DNA of 38,644 nt from the NCBI GenBank assembly GCA_964416905.1, contig CAYQFL010000005.1, positions 1 through 38,644 on the forward strand, read 5' to 3'. Below the pieces are notes generated by a model. That model saw only the letters and a program-made list of their open reading frames with translations. It made no database searches and was not told the DNA's origin. Origin of the DNA: JASKKU01 sp964416905 (lineage in GTDB: Archaea > Nanobdellota > Nanobdellia > Woesearchaeales > JASKKU01). Positions 31,587 through 38,644 of the stretch are shown here, piece after piece; the first letter of the stretch is position 1; every line of letters begins with the position of its first letter. The translations under genes and the position numbers were made by a program.

Positions 31587-32150
31587 TTAAGAACGAGCAA
31601 GATATTTAGTTTTAATTCTGGTTTTATGATTATGTTTCTGTAGCAATATTGTTGAGACTACAAAGTAAGCTACTGAAAGATAAAGCAAAATCATAATTCT
31701 AGGGTCTATTGTGTAAAAGAACTCAGAGATAATGAAACTGCCTGTTAAAGAATCGAACCCCCTTAAAAAAATCAACGCGAAAGTGAATAATAGAAGAACT
31801 GTTGAAGCGATGTAATTCAAAGATGCAGGGTTAATGAAATCTAAATTGTGATCCTTAATGACCTTACTTTGATACCATCTCCTGTTAATAGAGGTGCCAT
31901 GTATTGTTTTTATGGTTTCATCAAAACTTTTTAACGGGATTAATCCTTTTCTAAATAATCTCTCTATTTCCATGTAAGGTTTATCCTGCAAAGCTTTGAT
32001 GTTTAAGTGATGTTCTCTAGTTGTCCAGTATTTTATCGAGCCAAAGTCTCTAACTAAAATAGGTTCTTCTCCAGAGTATAACTTAAGCATGCGTACTTTT
32101 TTTGAATTAGTATCATATTCTGTTTCCAAACGTTGGCTTTGCTTAACCAT
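31587..32150 (-). CDS. Two-span membrane protein, unrecognised
   Basis: This 187-residue protein has a soluble N-terminal region of about 110 residues (with RDFGSIKYWTTREHHLNI) and two membrane helices (about residues 112-130 and 150-170). A basic end (KHNHKTRIKTKYLARS) follows. It begins immediately after the apgM stop (TAG then ATG), so it is co-transcribed with apgM. No function is assigned. Confidence 0.65.
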   Translation of the reverse strand: MVKQSQRLETEYDTNSKKVRMLKLYSGEEPILVRDFGSIKYWTTREHHLNIKALQDKPYMEIERLFRKGLIPLKSFDETIKTIHGTSINRRWYQSKVIKDHNLDFINPASLNYIASTVLLLFTFALIFLRGFDSLTGSFIISEFFYTIDPRIMILLYLSVAYFVVSTILLQKHNHKTRIKTKYLARS

Positions 32151-33365
32151 CTATTCACCGTACTTGTCAAGCAACTCAATTTTATTTAAGATTATGTTCA
32201 TTAAATCTAAACCTGTGATGAAAAGTGTTGGATTTGGATTGGTTTCTGAAAAAACACCTTTGTCTGCTCTGCAATTCTTACCCCAGATTAATAAAGGAAC
32301 AGCATCACCAGAATGTTCCTTTCTTTTGCAAGGTGTTGAATGATCACCTGTAACTACAACAACATCAAAGTTCTTAATCAAACCAGGTATTACCTCTTTA
32401 TCAACTTTTTCAATGAACTTTTTCTTCCCCTTAAAATCACCGTCATGACCAAAAGAGTCTGTTGCTTTAATATGCAAGAATACAATATCACTTTCTTGTT
32501 TAACTTTAATTGCTGCATCAAGTTTTGCTTTCAAATCTGTGAATTTATCACCAGTCGCTCCAGGAACATCTATCACATTCATACCTACAAATTTGGCTAC
32601 ACCTTTGTAAAGCGCTCCGCCAGCTATACAAGAAAACTTTGCTTTGGTTTTTTCATATATTGGTTCAGCAGTATGATACTTTGCACCACCTCTTATTAAA
32701 AGAGCGTTCGCTGGAAGCAAACCGTGAGATTTTCTTAAAGCATTGTTTTTTGAACGCTCTAGAATTTCCATAGCAGTATGCATTAATTGATTAACAATTC
32801 TCGCAGTTTTTTTTGCGTCCTCAGAATCATCTAAAGGTTGGCAATAATTAATGGGTACTCCTGTCTTATGAGGGTCAACATCTGAAATCCTATCGGATAA
32901 TCCAGGACCTCTTAAAATAACAACTCCCCTATGCTCAGAAGTGTGCTTTGCAATTATAGTAACGTCTTCTATAGTTATCCCATCTAATTCTTTAAACAAA
33001 TCTTTCATGAATTCACTATGCCTGCCAGCTCTTCTATCAGTGATGATGCCATTTTCAATTGTACCTAGGTTAGCTCTAAAAGCGATATCATTCTCTTGCA
33101 ACTCTATGCCAGAACCTAAGGCTTCATATAAACCTCTCCCAAAATAATACTTCTCAGGAGGATAGCCAAAGATAGATAAATGTGCAGTATCGCTACCAGG
33201 AATTATTCCAGGAGCTATAGTAAACATAAAACCAGTTTCGCCATGCTTTGCCATAAAATCCAGGTTTTTTGTTTTTGCTGCCTCTAATGGAGTTCTATTT
33301 CCTAACTCTCTATACTGTAAGTCGCCTAACCCATCCATGATTAAAAGAACTGCTTTGTATGACAT
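32151..33365 (-). CDS. apgM: Cofactor-independent phosphoglycerate mutase, archaeal type
   Basis: This 404-residue enzyme interconverts 3- and 2-phosphoglycerate. It belongs to the alkaline phosphatase superfamily: IMDGLGD near the N-terminus supplies the metal Asp, PGSDTAHLSIFGY holds the nucleophilic Ser, and HIKATDSFGHDGD and VTGDHSTPC near the end hold further metal ligands. A TATA box (minus TTTAAATATT at about 33391-33400) suggests a leaderless mRNA. It links RuBisCO-derived 3-phosphoglycerate with lower glycolysis. A small membrane-protein gene follows with no gap. Confidence 0.95.
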   Translation of the reverse strand: MSYKAVLLIMDGLGDLQYRELGNRTPLEAAKTKNLDFMAKHGETGFMFTIAPGIIPGSDTAHLSIFGYPPEKYYFGRGLYEALGSGIELQENDIAFRANLGTIENGIITDRRAGRHSEFMKDLFKELDGITIEDVTIIAKHTSEHRGVVILRGPGLSDRISDVDPHKTGVPINYCQPLDDSEDAKKTARIVNQLMHTAMEILERSKNNALRKSHGLLPANALLIRGGAKYHTAEPIYEKTKAKFSCIAGGALYKGVAKFVGMNVIDVPGATGDKFTDLKAKLDAAIKVKQESDIVFLHIKATDSFGHDGDFKGKKKFIEKVDKEVIPGLIKNFDVVVVTGDHSTPCKRKEHSGDAVPLLIWGKNCRADKGVFSETNPNPTLFITGLDLMNIILNKIELLDKYGE

Positions 33366-33572
33366 TTAATTATAATCTGCTTGGGAAACAATATTTAAAT
33401 TTTACTAAAAAGATTAAACATCTAGATGAAACAGTCTCATCAAGTTAGAATCTTAACTGTTTGTAATAAGAAATTGAGCAATCAAACTCGTTCTGTTGTT
33501 TGACCAGTGGAACTTTTAAAGTAGGCAAGTTATAGTGCATAATGAAACATTAAACTTAAATATTTTTTTATG

Positions 33573-33600
33573 ATGGTTGCACAATAGGGATCTCAACCAT
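33573..33600 (+). repeat. Hairpin ATGGTTG-N14-CAACCAT upstream of tRNA-Pro
   Basis: A perfect 7-bp inverted repeat with a 14-nt loop lies between apgM and tRNA-Pro, shortly after a TATA-like CTTAAATATTTTTT (about 33555-33568). It could be the 5' part of a small RNA or a protein site. The rest of the 282-bp region 33366-33647 shows only AT-rich sequence and the promoters of its neighbours. Confidence 0.3.
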
Positions 33601-33647
33601 AAAACTTAAAATTATCTTAACATCTCTTGTCTTGTGCTTTATCTGAC

Positions 33648-33721
33648 GGGATTGTGGTGTAACTTGGCTATCATCCAGGCTTCGGGAGCCTGAGATCCGG
33701 GTTCAAATCCCGGCAATCCCA
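33648..33721 (+). tRNA. tRNA-Pro (anticodon CGG)
   Basis: Acceptor GGGATTG pairs with CAATCCC. The anticodon stem is CAGGC/GCCTG with loop TTCGGGA (anticodon CGG), and the T arm is CCGGG-TTCAAAT-CCCGG. Discriminator A is at 33721. No CCA and no intron. Confidence 0.95.
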
Positions 33722-33800
33722 TATTAAGACATCTTCTTCTTAAAGAGATTTAAAGAAAATAAGAACGAGAATCGAAGATTGATTAGAAAGATTAAAATGA

Positions 33801-33873
33801 TGGGCCCGACCAGATTCGAACTGGTGACCTTCGCCTTGTAAGGGCGACGTCATAGCCACTAGACTACGGGCCC
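33801..33873 (-). tRNA. tRNA-Val (anticodon TAC)
   Basis: Acceptor GGGCCCG pairs with CGGGCCC. The anticodon stem is TCGCC/GGCGA with loop CTTACAA (anticodon TAC), and the T arm is ACCAG-TTCGAAT-CTGGT. Discriminator A is at 33801. A TATA-like TTTTTTAAATC lies at about 33899-33909 on the minus strand. It is convergent with tRNA-Pro, 79 bp away. Confidence 0.95.
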
Positions 33874-33988
33874 TTGGTAATCAAAGAGATTTGCTTTGAT
33901 TTAAAAAATTTTTGCTCAAAACAAGTAAAATTCGAGAAACTATTAACCAAAAAATATTAAAGCTGAAAACGAAATAATCAAATCTAAA

Positions 33989-34393
33989 ATGCACAGATTA
34001 AAAATAAGAACACTTAACCGAGAAGAATATATTGATATCACTGAGATAATAAGAGATTGGGTAAAAACGAATCTAAAGGATTATGATGGCGTGCTTACTC
34101 TTTTTGTTCCGCATACCTCTGCTGGAATTTTCATAAATGAAGGATATGACATTGACGTAAGAAGAGATTTGCAAAAAGTGCTTAACAAAATCGTTCAGGG
34201 CATTATTTTTGATCATAGTGAAGGTAATAGTGACGCGCATTTCAAAACGCTTCTAACAGGAAACTCAATAAACGTTATCGTTGAAAATGGAGAAATAATG
34301 TTAGGCAGGTGGCAATCTATATTCTTTGCTGAATTTGACGGCCCAAGAGAAAGAGAGCTGTGGATAAAAGCTTTAGGAAAGAGAAAGATTTAA
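33989..34393 (+). CDS. YjbQ/UPF0047 family protein
   Basis: This 134-residue protein covers the whole family: LTLFVPHTSAGIFINEGYD, DHSEGNSDAHFKTLLTG and IMLGRWQSIFFAEFDGPRER are its conserved blocks. Some members show weak thiamine-phosphate synthase activity; the true role is unsettled. No ribosome binding site is clear; the promoter is likely the AT-rich run near 33950-33965. The HIT gene follows 19 bp downstream. Confidence 0.92.
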   Translation: MHRLKIRTLNREEYIDITEIIRDWVKTNLKDYDGVLTLFVPHTSAGIFINEGYDIDVRRDLQKVLNKIVQGIIFDHSEGNSDAHFKTLLTGNSINVIVENGEIMLGRWQSIFFAEFDGPRERELWIKALGKRKI

Positions 34394-34412
34394 ATCATAT
34401 TAACGAAAGGTT

Positions 34413-34844
34413 ATGAGTATGGAACCACAACAACAATGTTTGTTTTGCAAAATTGTAAACAAAGAAATTCCTTCTATCATCATAAATGAAACTGATGATT
34501 TTATCACAGTTTTAGACATAAATCCTGCTAACAAAGGACATTCCTTGATTATCCCGAAAGAACATATTCCCTTTTCCCCTCTAATAAACAAAGAAGTTTC
34601 AGACAAAATATCTAAGGAAATAAAACGATTATCTGCGCTTTTCATAAAGGAGCTGAAAGCAAGAGGTTCTTCAGTGTTTGTTGCTAATGGCACAATCGCT
34701 GGGCAAAGGGTTCCTCATACAGTTATCCATGTGATCCCTAGGTATATTGATGATGGTTTAAATCTTATTATAGAAGATAAGCCTATTAATAAAAAAGAGA
34801 TAGAAGACATTTACAAAAAGTTCATAACACCTAAAAAAGAATAA
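34413..34844 (+). CDS. HIT-domain protein 1, degenerate histidine triad
   Basis: This 143-residue protein has the N-terminal CLFCKIVNKEIP with two zinc-type Cys, the core strand LDINPANKGHSLIIPKEH, and the HIT segment PHTVIHVIPR (101-110). In FHIT-type enzymes this reads H-x-H-x-H; here His102 and His106 remain but the middle, nucleophilic position is Val104. Nucleotide hydrolysis is therefore unlikely by the usual route, and a binding role is plausible. ATG 34419 is an alternative start. A second HIT gene follows after 3 bp. Confidence 0.85.
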   Translation: MSMEPQQQCLFCKIVNKEIPSIIINETDDFITVLDINPANKGHSLIIPKEHIPFSPLINKEVSDKISKEIKRLSALFIKELKARGSSVFVANGTIAGQRVPHTVIHVIPRYIDDGLNLIIEDKPINKKEIEDIYKKFITPKKE

Positions 34845-34847
34845 AAA

Positions 34848-35414
34848 ATGTGCAGAATTTGTCAGGAAATTGAAAAAACTGGATTCAAACTTTATGATGA
34901 CAATGAAATAGTTGTATTTCTTGCTAACTGGGGAGTTAAAGGACTTTGCATAGTAGCTCCAAAACAACATTATACAATTCTTGAACAAGTGCCTGATGAG
35001 ATTTTCAGCAAATGTCTCTTAATGGCCAACAAGGTTGCCGGACTTGTGTTTCAAGTCTTAGGATGCCAGGGAACAAACATTCTAATAAACAATGGAGATG
35101 GCGCAAACCAAATGTTCTCGCATTTCACTATTCAAGTAATTCCAAGGTTCGAGAATGACAACTTAAAGCTGGATTGGGAAAGACGTCCTGCTGACCAAAG
35201 TGAATTAAAGAACATAGCTAGCAAACTCGAGTTTATTGCCAACAGCGAAGGGAATGAAACAATAACTAAAGAACAAACTAAAGAGCCTGAAGCTAAAAAA
35301 GAGATTAAAGAAGATATGAAAGAAAAAAAAGAAGAATCAAATAAGAATGATAACAATTCAAAAGAAGGGCAACCTAAGAAAAAAATCCCAAGGTGGCTAA
35401 TAAGGATACCTTAA
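34848..35414 (+). CDS. HIT-domain protein 2, degenerate, with charged tail
   Basis: This 188-residue protein has MCRICQEIE (zinc-type CxxC) and the HIT fold, with SHFTIQVIPR (91-100) in place of the triad: only His92 remains, with Thr94 and Gln96 at the other two positions. From about residue 130 a Lys/Glu/Asn-rich disordered linker leads to a basic PRWLIRIP end. Tandem arrangement with protein 1 (3-bp gap) suggests a heterodimer. The tail may be a docking peptide. Function is unknown. Confidence 0.85.
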   Translation: MCRICQEIEKTGFKLYDDNEIVVFLANWGVKGLCIVAPKQHYTILEQVPDEIFSKCLLMANKVAGLVFQVLGCQGTNILINNGDGANQMFSHFTIQVIPRFENDNLKLDWERRPADQSELKNIASKLEFIANSEGNETITKEQTKEPEAKKEIKEDMKEKKEESNKNDNNSKEGQPKKKIPRWLIRIP

Positions 35415-35559
35415 AGTTTTTCTTAAAAAAAGCAAATAAACAGATATACGGTTTCGTAAACTAAAAACTCAAGTACTTCTTTTAAAGCTTTCTTATGAAC
35501 TAAAACAATGTTTGTAATCAAGAAATACTTTTTAATAAGCTTCCATTGATAACAAATAG

Positions 35560-36843
35560 ATGTTAAGAGTTTTATCAATTACAGAGAATTCTGAACCGTT
35601 AATTGCCGCTTACGCCAGAGTATCTCGAAGTAAAAAGAATGGAGCCGAAAGGCTTAATGAAGCAATCTCTGACAAGTTAAAAGCACAGGAAACAATCAAA
35701 TCGGTTTTGGGTTATGGTCATGAAAACATCTTAGAGAGTGTTAATCTAATTATAGAGTTAGAGGGTTCTAGACTTGGATTAAGGGATGTTCTTTTGAGCA
35801 GGTTAATTTCTCCAATAGAAATGTCCCAAAGATATGTAAAAATTGACAGAGACTTTTTTTATGAGCCTGAGGAGATCAAAGGAGATTCAAAAGCCCAAGA
35901 ACTATTTGAATCTGATTTGCAGTTAAAGATACAAGCTTATTATGAGTTCTATGACAAATTAAAAAGTTACTTTGTTCAACAAGGTTTAAATGACAAAGTT
36001 GCTTCAGGTCTTGCAAAACAGGACGCCAGATATTTCTTAAGCAACGCAATGAAATCAAGGGTTGTTGTTAACGCCAACTTAAGATCATGGCTCAGCGTAT
36101 ATGAAAAATTAAAATATTCACCATTAGAAGAACAACGGAATTTTAGTTCTGAACTGGAAGAGATAATTAAAGAGAATCTTCCGTCAGTATATGAAAGCAA
36201 AATAAAAACTCAGGATAAATCTGATTTTGTCGATCACACTTTGTTGCCAAAATTAGTCATAACTGAGTATGACCATAAAGTTAAACTTGTCAACTATTTG
36301 GATAATGATGATGTGATTGAAGAATACTCTTTAGAAGATAGAAGACAAAATGAGCTTGCCTTTTTCCAGTTTGAATTGGTTATGTCACAATCTGCTGCAA
36401 GGCAGTATTTAAGGCATAGAATGCAATCCCTCATAATCAACGAAGAAAGCATAACCGATTATGTTTTACCCAAAAGCTTTTTTGAGGCAGGTCTTGAAAA
36501 GAAAGCTAAAGAAACCTTTAGAATGATTAATGAGAACATACAAAAAGCTATCCATATAGAACCCAATCTGGCCAGATACATGCTTACTAACGCTCACAAA
36601 GTTCAGATCATCACAGGGCTTAATTTAAGAGAATTAAGCAAAATCTCATCCTTAAGAGAATGTCTCAATGCTCAATGGGAAGTTAGGGATATTGTCAAGA
36701 GCATGACCAATGAAGTATCGATTAAAAAGCCAGAATATAAAAATAGGTTTGGCCCGAAGTGCGTACATTTAGGTTACTGTCCTGAAGGAAAGAACACTTG
36801 CGGCGAATTACAAAATATCAAGAAAGAATATGGTGTTATTTAA
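35560..36843 (+). CDS. Flavin-dependent thymidylate synthase-like protein with two ThyX domains
   Basis: This 427-residue protein looks like two ThyX-type halves. The first has an altered form of the RHRxxSxNxxSxRY motif (LLSRLISPIEMSQRY, about 79-93). The second has RHRMQSLIINEESITDY (about 288-304) and a typical C-terminal LRECLNAQWEVRDI block. The end carries a Cys cluster (CVHLGYCPEGKNTCG) likely to bind zinc or Fe-S. ThyX makes dTMP from dUMP with FAD and methylenetetrahydrofolate; single-chain ThyX is about 220 residues. Either a pseudo-tetramer or a related FAD enzyme is possible. No ribosome binding site precedes the ATG; a TATA-like CTTTTTAATAAG lies near 35528. Confidence 0.82.
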   Translation: MLRVLSITENSEPLIAAYARVSRSKKNGAERLNEAISDKLKAQETIKSVLGYGHENILESVNLIIELEGSRLGLRDVLLSRLISPIEMSQRYVKIDRDFFYEPEEIKGDSKAQELFESDLQLKIQAYYEFYDKLKSYFVQQGLNDKVASGLAKQDARYFLSNAMKSRVVVNANLRSWLSVYEKLKYSPLEEQRNFSSELEEIIKENLPSVYESKIKTQDKSDFVDHTLLPKLVITEYDHKVKLVNYLDNDDVIEEYSLEDRRQNELAFFQFELVMSQSAARQYLRHRMQSLIINEESITDYVLPKSFFEAGLEKKAKETFRMINENIQKAIHIEPNLARYMLTNAHKVQIITGLNLRELSKISSLRECLNAQWEVRDIVKSMTNEVSIKKPEYKNRFGPKCVHLGYCPEGKNTCGELQNIKKEYGVI

Positions 36844-36910
36844 TTTCAAAAATGACAACATGCAAGTGATAAGAAAGTTATTTATAAAAAACCATAAAAA
36901 GGTGGTTTGC

Positions 36911-37447
36911 ATGGGTTTTGTTTTTAACAGAATTGAACAAAAGCTAAAAAAGATTGAACAAAAGCTTAAGAATTCTTTTAACAGAGTAAAAGAAGAGCTT
37001 GACGAACATAGGGATTCTATCAATGCGAATACTGAAGAGATACAATTAAATTATGAATATGTTGTAAAGCTTGAAAACAAAATAGATATTCTTGAACAAA
37101 GAATTGAACAGGTTTATCTCATGCTTTCAGCCATAAGTGAGAAACTCAACCTAGGTTTTCTTTCTGAAAAAAAGAAGTTTAAAGATAACATCTGGTTAAC
37201 AAATAGAGAAAAAGTTGTTTTCAAGGCTCTGTTTAATTTATGTTATGAACAGGGCCCTGTGACAATGTTTGATTTAGTAAAAGAAACTGATTTTCCTGAG
37301 AATATGATTAAAGAGTGCTTGATCTCAATATCAAAAAAAGGAGTGCCAATTTTAATAAGGGAAGTTAATGAAACAACGTATTATGAACTAGACCAGGACT
37401 TTATAAAGTTACAGAAAAGCGAAGGGATCATTAAATTAGAAAACTAA
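36911..37447 (+). CDS. Coiled-coil plus winged-helix protein
   Basis: This 178-residue protein is counted from ATG 36911, which follows AGGTGG (36900-36905). An upstream extension is rejected because it would overlap the thyX end and the TATA-like TTTATAAAA. A long coiled coil (about residues 5-85, NRIEQKLKKIEQKL and on) is followed by a winged-helix-like module (NREKVVFKALFNLCYEQGPVT, MFDLVKETDF, about 103-160). Such proteins are frequent in small archaeal genomes and may be transcriptional regulators; the target is unknown. Confidence 0.75.
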   Translation: MGFVFNRIEQKLKKIEQKLKNSFNRVKEELDEHRDSINANTEEIQLNYEYVVKLENKIDILEQRIEQVYLMLSAISEKLNLGFLSEKKKFKDNIWLTNREKVVFKALFNLCYEQGPVTMFDLVKETDFPENMIKECLISISKKGVPILIREVNETTYYELDQDFIKLQKSEGIIKLEN

Positions 37448-37481
37448 GTTATATAAAAATAAAAAAGAAAATTCTAAAAAA

Positions 37482-37655
37482 TTAATACCTAAATTCTTCT
37501 ATTGAAACGATTAAGAGGAGCAAGCCAATTAAAGCAAATACTATGCCTACTCCTCCTTTTAGGAACATTAAAAATTCTTCAAACCAATAGACAATTCCTC
37601 CAATACCCAAAACCAAAAGCAGTAAGCTTACCAGTAAAAGACCCCATTTGTTCAT
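37482..37655 (-). CDS. Two-span small membrane protein (57 residues)
   Basis: Counted from ATG 37655 (MNKWGLLLVSLLLLVLGIGG), which follows a GGTGA site at 37661-37665. It has two hydrophobic helices (about 4-24 and 32-50) and ends in IEEFRY. The longer upstream frame would run through the promoter and is rejected. No family is recognised. Confidence 0.7.
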   Translation of the reverse strand: MNKWGLLLVSLLLLVLGIGGIVYWFEEFLMFLKGGVGIVFALIGLLLLIVSIEEFRY

Positions 37656-37684
37656 TGTATCACCAAATTTCTTTAGAAAAAAAA

Positions 37685-37696
37685 GGTTTATAAATA
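37685..37696. promoter_or_regulatory. Shared bidirectional TATA element
   Basis: GGTTTATAAATA reads as a TATA box in both directions (TTTATAAA core is nearly palindromic). It is about 30-40 bp before both the small membrane-protein gene (minus, ATG 37655) and the YbjQ gene (plus, ATG 37734). A single site may therefore serve two divergent genes. Confidence 0.55.
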
Positions 37697-37733
37697 TTGC
37701 GAAACGATAATTCTGTATAAAAAGGTGACCCAC

Positions 37734-38066
37734 ATGTTAGTCTTAACAACACCTGAAGTGCAAGGCAAAAAAATTGTCAAATATTTGGGAATTGTAAGCG
37801 GAGAATCCATAATCGGTGCAGATTTCATTAGGGAATTTATCTCAGCATTAAAACATCTTAGAGGCGGCAGGTCAGAAGAGTATGAAGAAGAATTAGAAAG
37901 AGCAAAGAAAACTGCTTTAGAGGAAATGATAACAGAAGCAGAAAAACTCGGAGCTAATTCCATTATAGGAGCTCGCATGGATTATGAAGCGTTATCAAGC
38001 GAAACTTATAGCATGCTAATGGTATGTGTGAGCGGAACTGCTGTAATACTAGAAGAAGATCAATAA
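37734..38066 (+). CDS. YbjQ/UPF0145 heavy-metal-binding domain protein
   Basis: This 110-residue protein is counted from ATG 37734, after an AGGTGA site at 37722-37727. It has LTTPEVQGKKIVKYLGIVSG, an acidic helical insertion (GGRSEEYEEELERAKK) and AEKLGANSIIGARMDYE, the family's defining core. The predicted fold is a pentameric or multimeric small barrel. The family name reflects predicted, not proven, metal binding. Confidence 0.92.
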   Translation: MLVLTTPEVQGKKIVKYLGIVSGESIIGADFIREFISALKHLRGGRSEEYEEELERAKKTALEEMITEAEKLGANSIIGARMDYEALSSETYSMLMVCVSGTAVILEEDQ

Positions 38067-38115
38067 CTTTAATGTTGTTCTATTTTTTTAGAGTAAGATT
38101 TAATTTTCGTTTCTA

Positions 38116-38250
38116 TTAGAAATCTATCATGAATTCTACACCATGTTGTTCATACCTGCTGTAGAAAACTTTCTTAAAGCCTTTTTCATAAGCCTATAAA
38201 CCATATACAACTATTCTCTTTGGTCTTTTAGCAGACCTTTTTTTGTTTGT
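38116..38250 (-). pseudogene. Possible relic reading frame with an in-frame TAG
   Basis: A minus-strand frame reads KRPKRIVVYGL, then TAG (38194-38196), then AYEKGFKKVFYSRYEQHG and ends with TAA at 38116. The amino-acid composition looks protein-like on both sides of the stop. It is cut at the upstream side by TAA at 38251-38253. It has no start or ribosome binding site and overlaps a hairpin, so the call is weak. Confidence 0.28.
38222..38244 (+). terminator. Hairpin plus T-run, intrinsic-terminator-like
   Basis: GGTCT (38222-38226) and AGACC (38233-38237) form a 5-bp stem around TTTAGC and are followed at once by seven T. This is the layout of a bacterial-type terminator on the plus strand, 156 bp after the YbjQ stop. 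Archaeal terminators usually need only the T-run. Confidence 0.45.
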
Positions 38251-38403
38251 TTAAATTTAGCCTAATAATTTTTCTATTGCTCTTTCTCAACATAAATGAG
38301 TATCAACCAAAAACGTGATATCAGCATCGATTAGATGTTATATGCAATTCCCTCACACGCCTTTAGAAACGAAATGTTTTAAAATATATTTGAATATTTA
38401 ATC

Positions 38404-38644
38404 ATGAATATGAGAAAAAGTGAAATAATTATTTTGGGGATCCTCCTACTTTCTCTAATTATTAATATTTATTTCTATCCTCAGATGCCCGAGAAAATGG
38501 CTTCGCATTGGAATGCCCAGGGACAAGTAGATGATTATATGTCAAAATTCTGGGGATTGTTCTTGATACCCATTATTCTTATTGGACTCGCCCTACTTTT
38601 CGTTGCCATTCCGAGAATAGATCCATTGAAAGCAAACATTGAAA
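38404..38644 (+). CDS. SdpI/DUF1648 family membrane protein, N-terminal part (runs off the window)
   Basis: An open frame from ATG 38404 to the window end encodes 80 residues. A first membrane helix (EIIILGILLLSLIINIYFY) is followed by the DUF1648 signature MPEKMASHWNAQGQVDDY, then a second helix (WGLFLIPIILIGLALLFVAI). In Bacillus the related SdpI gives immunity to a killing factor, but most archaeal members are uncharacterised. The transcript is probably leaderless from the TATA-like site near 38374-38386. Confidence 0.85.
   Translation, partial: MNMRKSEIIILGILLLSLIINIYFYPQMPEKMASHWNAQGQVDDYMSKFWGLFLIPIILIGLALLFVAIPRIDPLKANIE

Larger units (their letters stand above)
38067..38403. other. 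337-bp region without an intact gene
   Basis: AT-rich sequence between YbjQ and the SdpI-like gene. It holds a terminator-like hairpin (38222-38244), a possible relic reading frame on the minus strand (38116-38250), and near its end a TATA-like TTTTAAAATATAT (about 38374-38386), the likely promoter of the SdpI-like gene. Confidence 0.6.

Noticed and set aside
33569..33646. Possible C/D box small RNA (TGATGG ... CTGA) before tRNA-Pro
   Set aside because: The C box is imperfect, the spacing is longer than usual, no C'/D' pair is evident, and the CTGA runs into the tRNA 5' flank.
1..38644. CRISPR array, prophage or integrated plasmid
   Set aside because: I saw no regular repeat-spacer pattern, no phage structural or integrase genes, and no attachment-site repeats at the tRNA genes.

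Overview
The window is AT-rich archaeal DNA and most resembles a genome-reduced DPANN archaeon of the Woesearchaeota/Pacearchaeota type. Supporting signs are an S-layer gene with the archaeal N-terminal domain, archaeal-type TrpRS, archaeal phosphoglycerate mutase (ApgM), form III RuBisCO, a two-domain ThyX, tRNA genes without encoded CCA, an unlinked 5S rRNA gene, TATA/BRE-like promoters about 25 bp before many leaderless starts, and GGTG-type ribosome binding sites elsewhere. A run of exactly 100 N (22891-22990) shows that this is a scaffolded assembly. I assign the lineage by gene content only; no search was run.

Layout. 1-3215 (minus): S-layer N-terminus, an unrecognised acidic-tailed protein, and a DEAD-box RNA helicase with a structured leader. 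3458-9611 (plus): class I FBPase; a metal-related set (DUF5320-like, CDF transporter fused to a zinc ribbon, DUF134 regulator); a 45-residue membrane peptide; thioredoxin reductase; glutamate dehydrogenase; an HTH regulator; an anchored OB-fold-like protein. 9637-13492: SlyD-like FKBP, small membrane and zinc-ribbon proteins, a short divergent RtcB paralogue, tRNA-Gln and an unknown gene. 13508-17896 (minus): canonical rtcB followed by a six-hairpin-glycosidase-like gene and a sulfatase/LtaS-like membrane enzyme. 18141-20346 (plus): two tandem membrane-anchored lytic-transglycosylase-like proteins. 20370-21964 (minus): form III RuBisCO and a decayed small membrane gene; then 5S rRNA. 22230-25309: an unknown gene, the assembly gap, a two-gene UPF0718 permease, a PerR/Fur regulator and peroxiredoxin. 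25345-38644: TrpRS, a sugar-phosphate nucleotidyltransferase, two unknown genes, tRNA-Thr, an MTA/SAH deaminase-like amidohydrolase, a Dph6-like ATPase, an HTH regulator, ApgM, tRNA-Pro and tRNA-Val, YjbQ, two degenerate HIT proteins, ThyX, a coiled-coil/HTH protein, YbjQ and an SdpI-like N-terminus.

Functional themes. RuBisCO III, ApgM and FBPase fit a sugar/nucleotide carbon route through 3-phosphoglycerate. TrxR, PerR and peroxiredoxin form a redox defence set. The rtcB region covers RNA repair or tRNA splicing. The most unusual signals are: peptidoglycan-type transglycosylases in an archaeon; a 310-residue RtcB paralogue that keeps the metal and guanylylation residues; a shared GTTGTAAC motif in front of both rtcB-type genes and the transglycosylase pair; interleaved complementary arms in the helicase leader; and paired HIT proteins that have lost the catalytic histidine.
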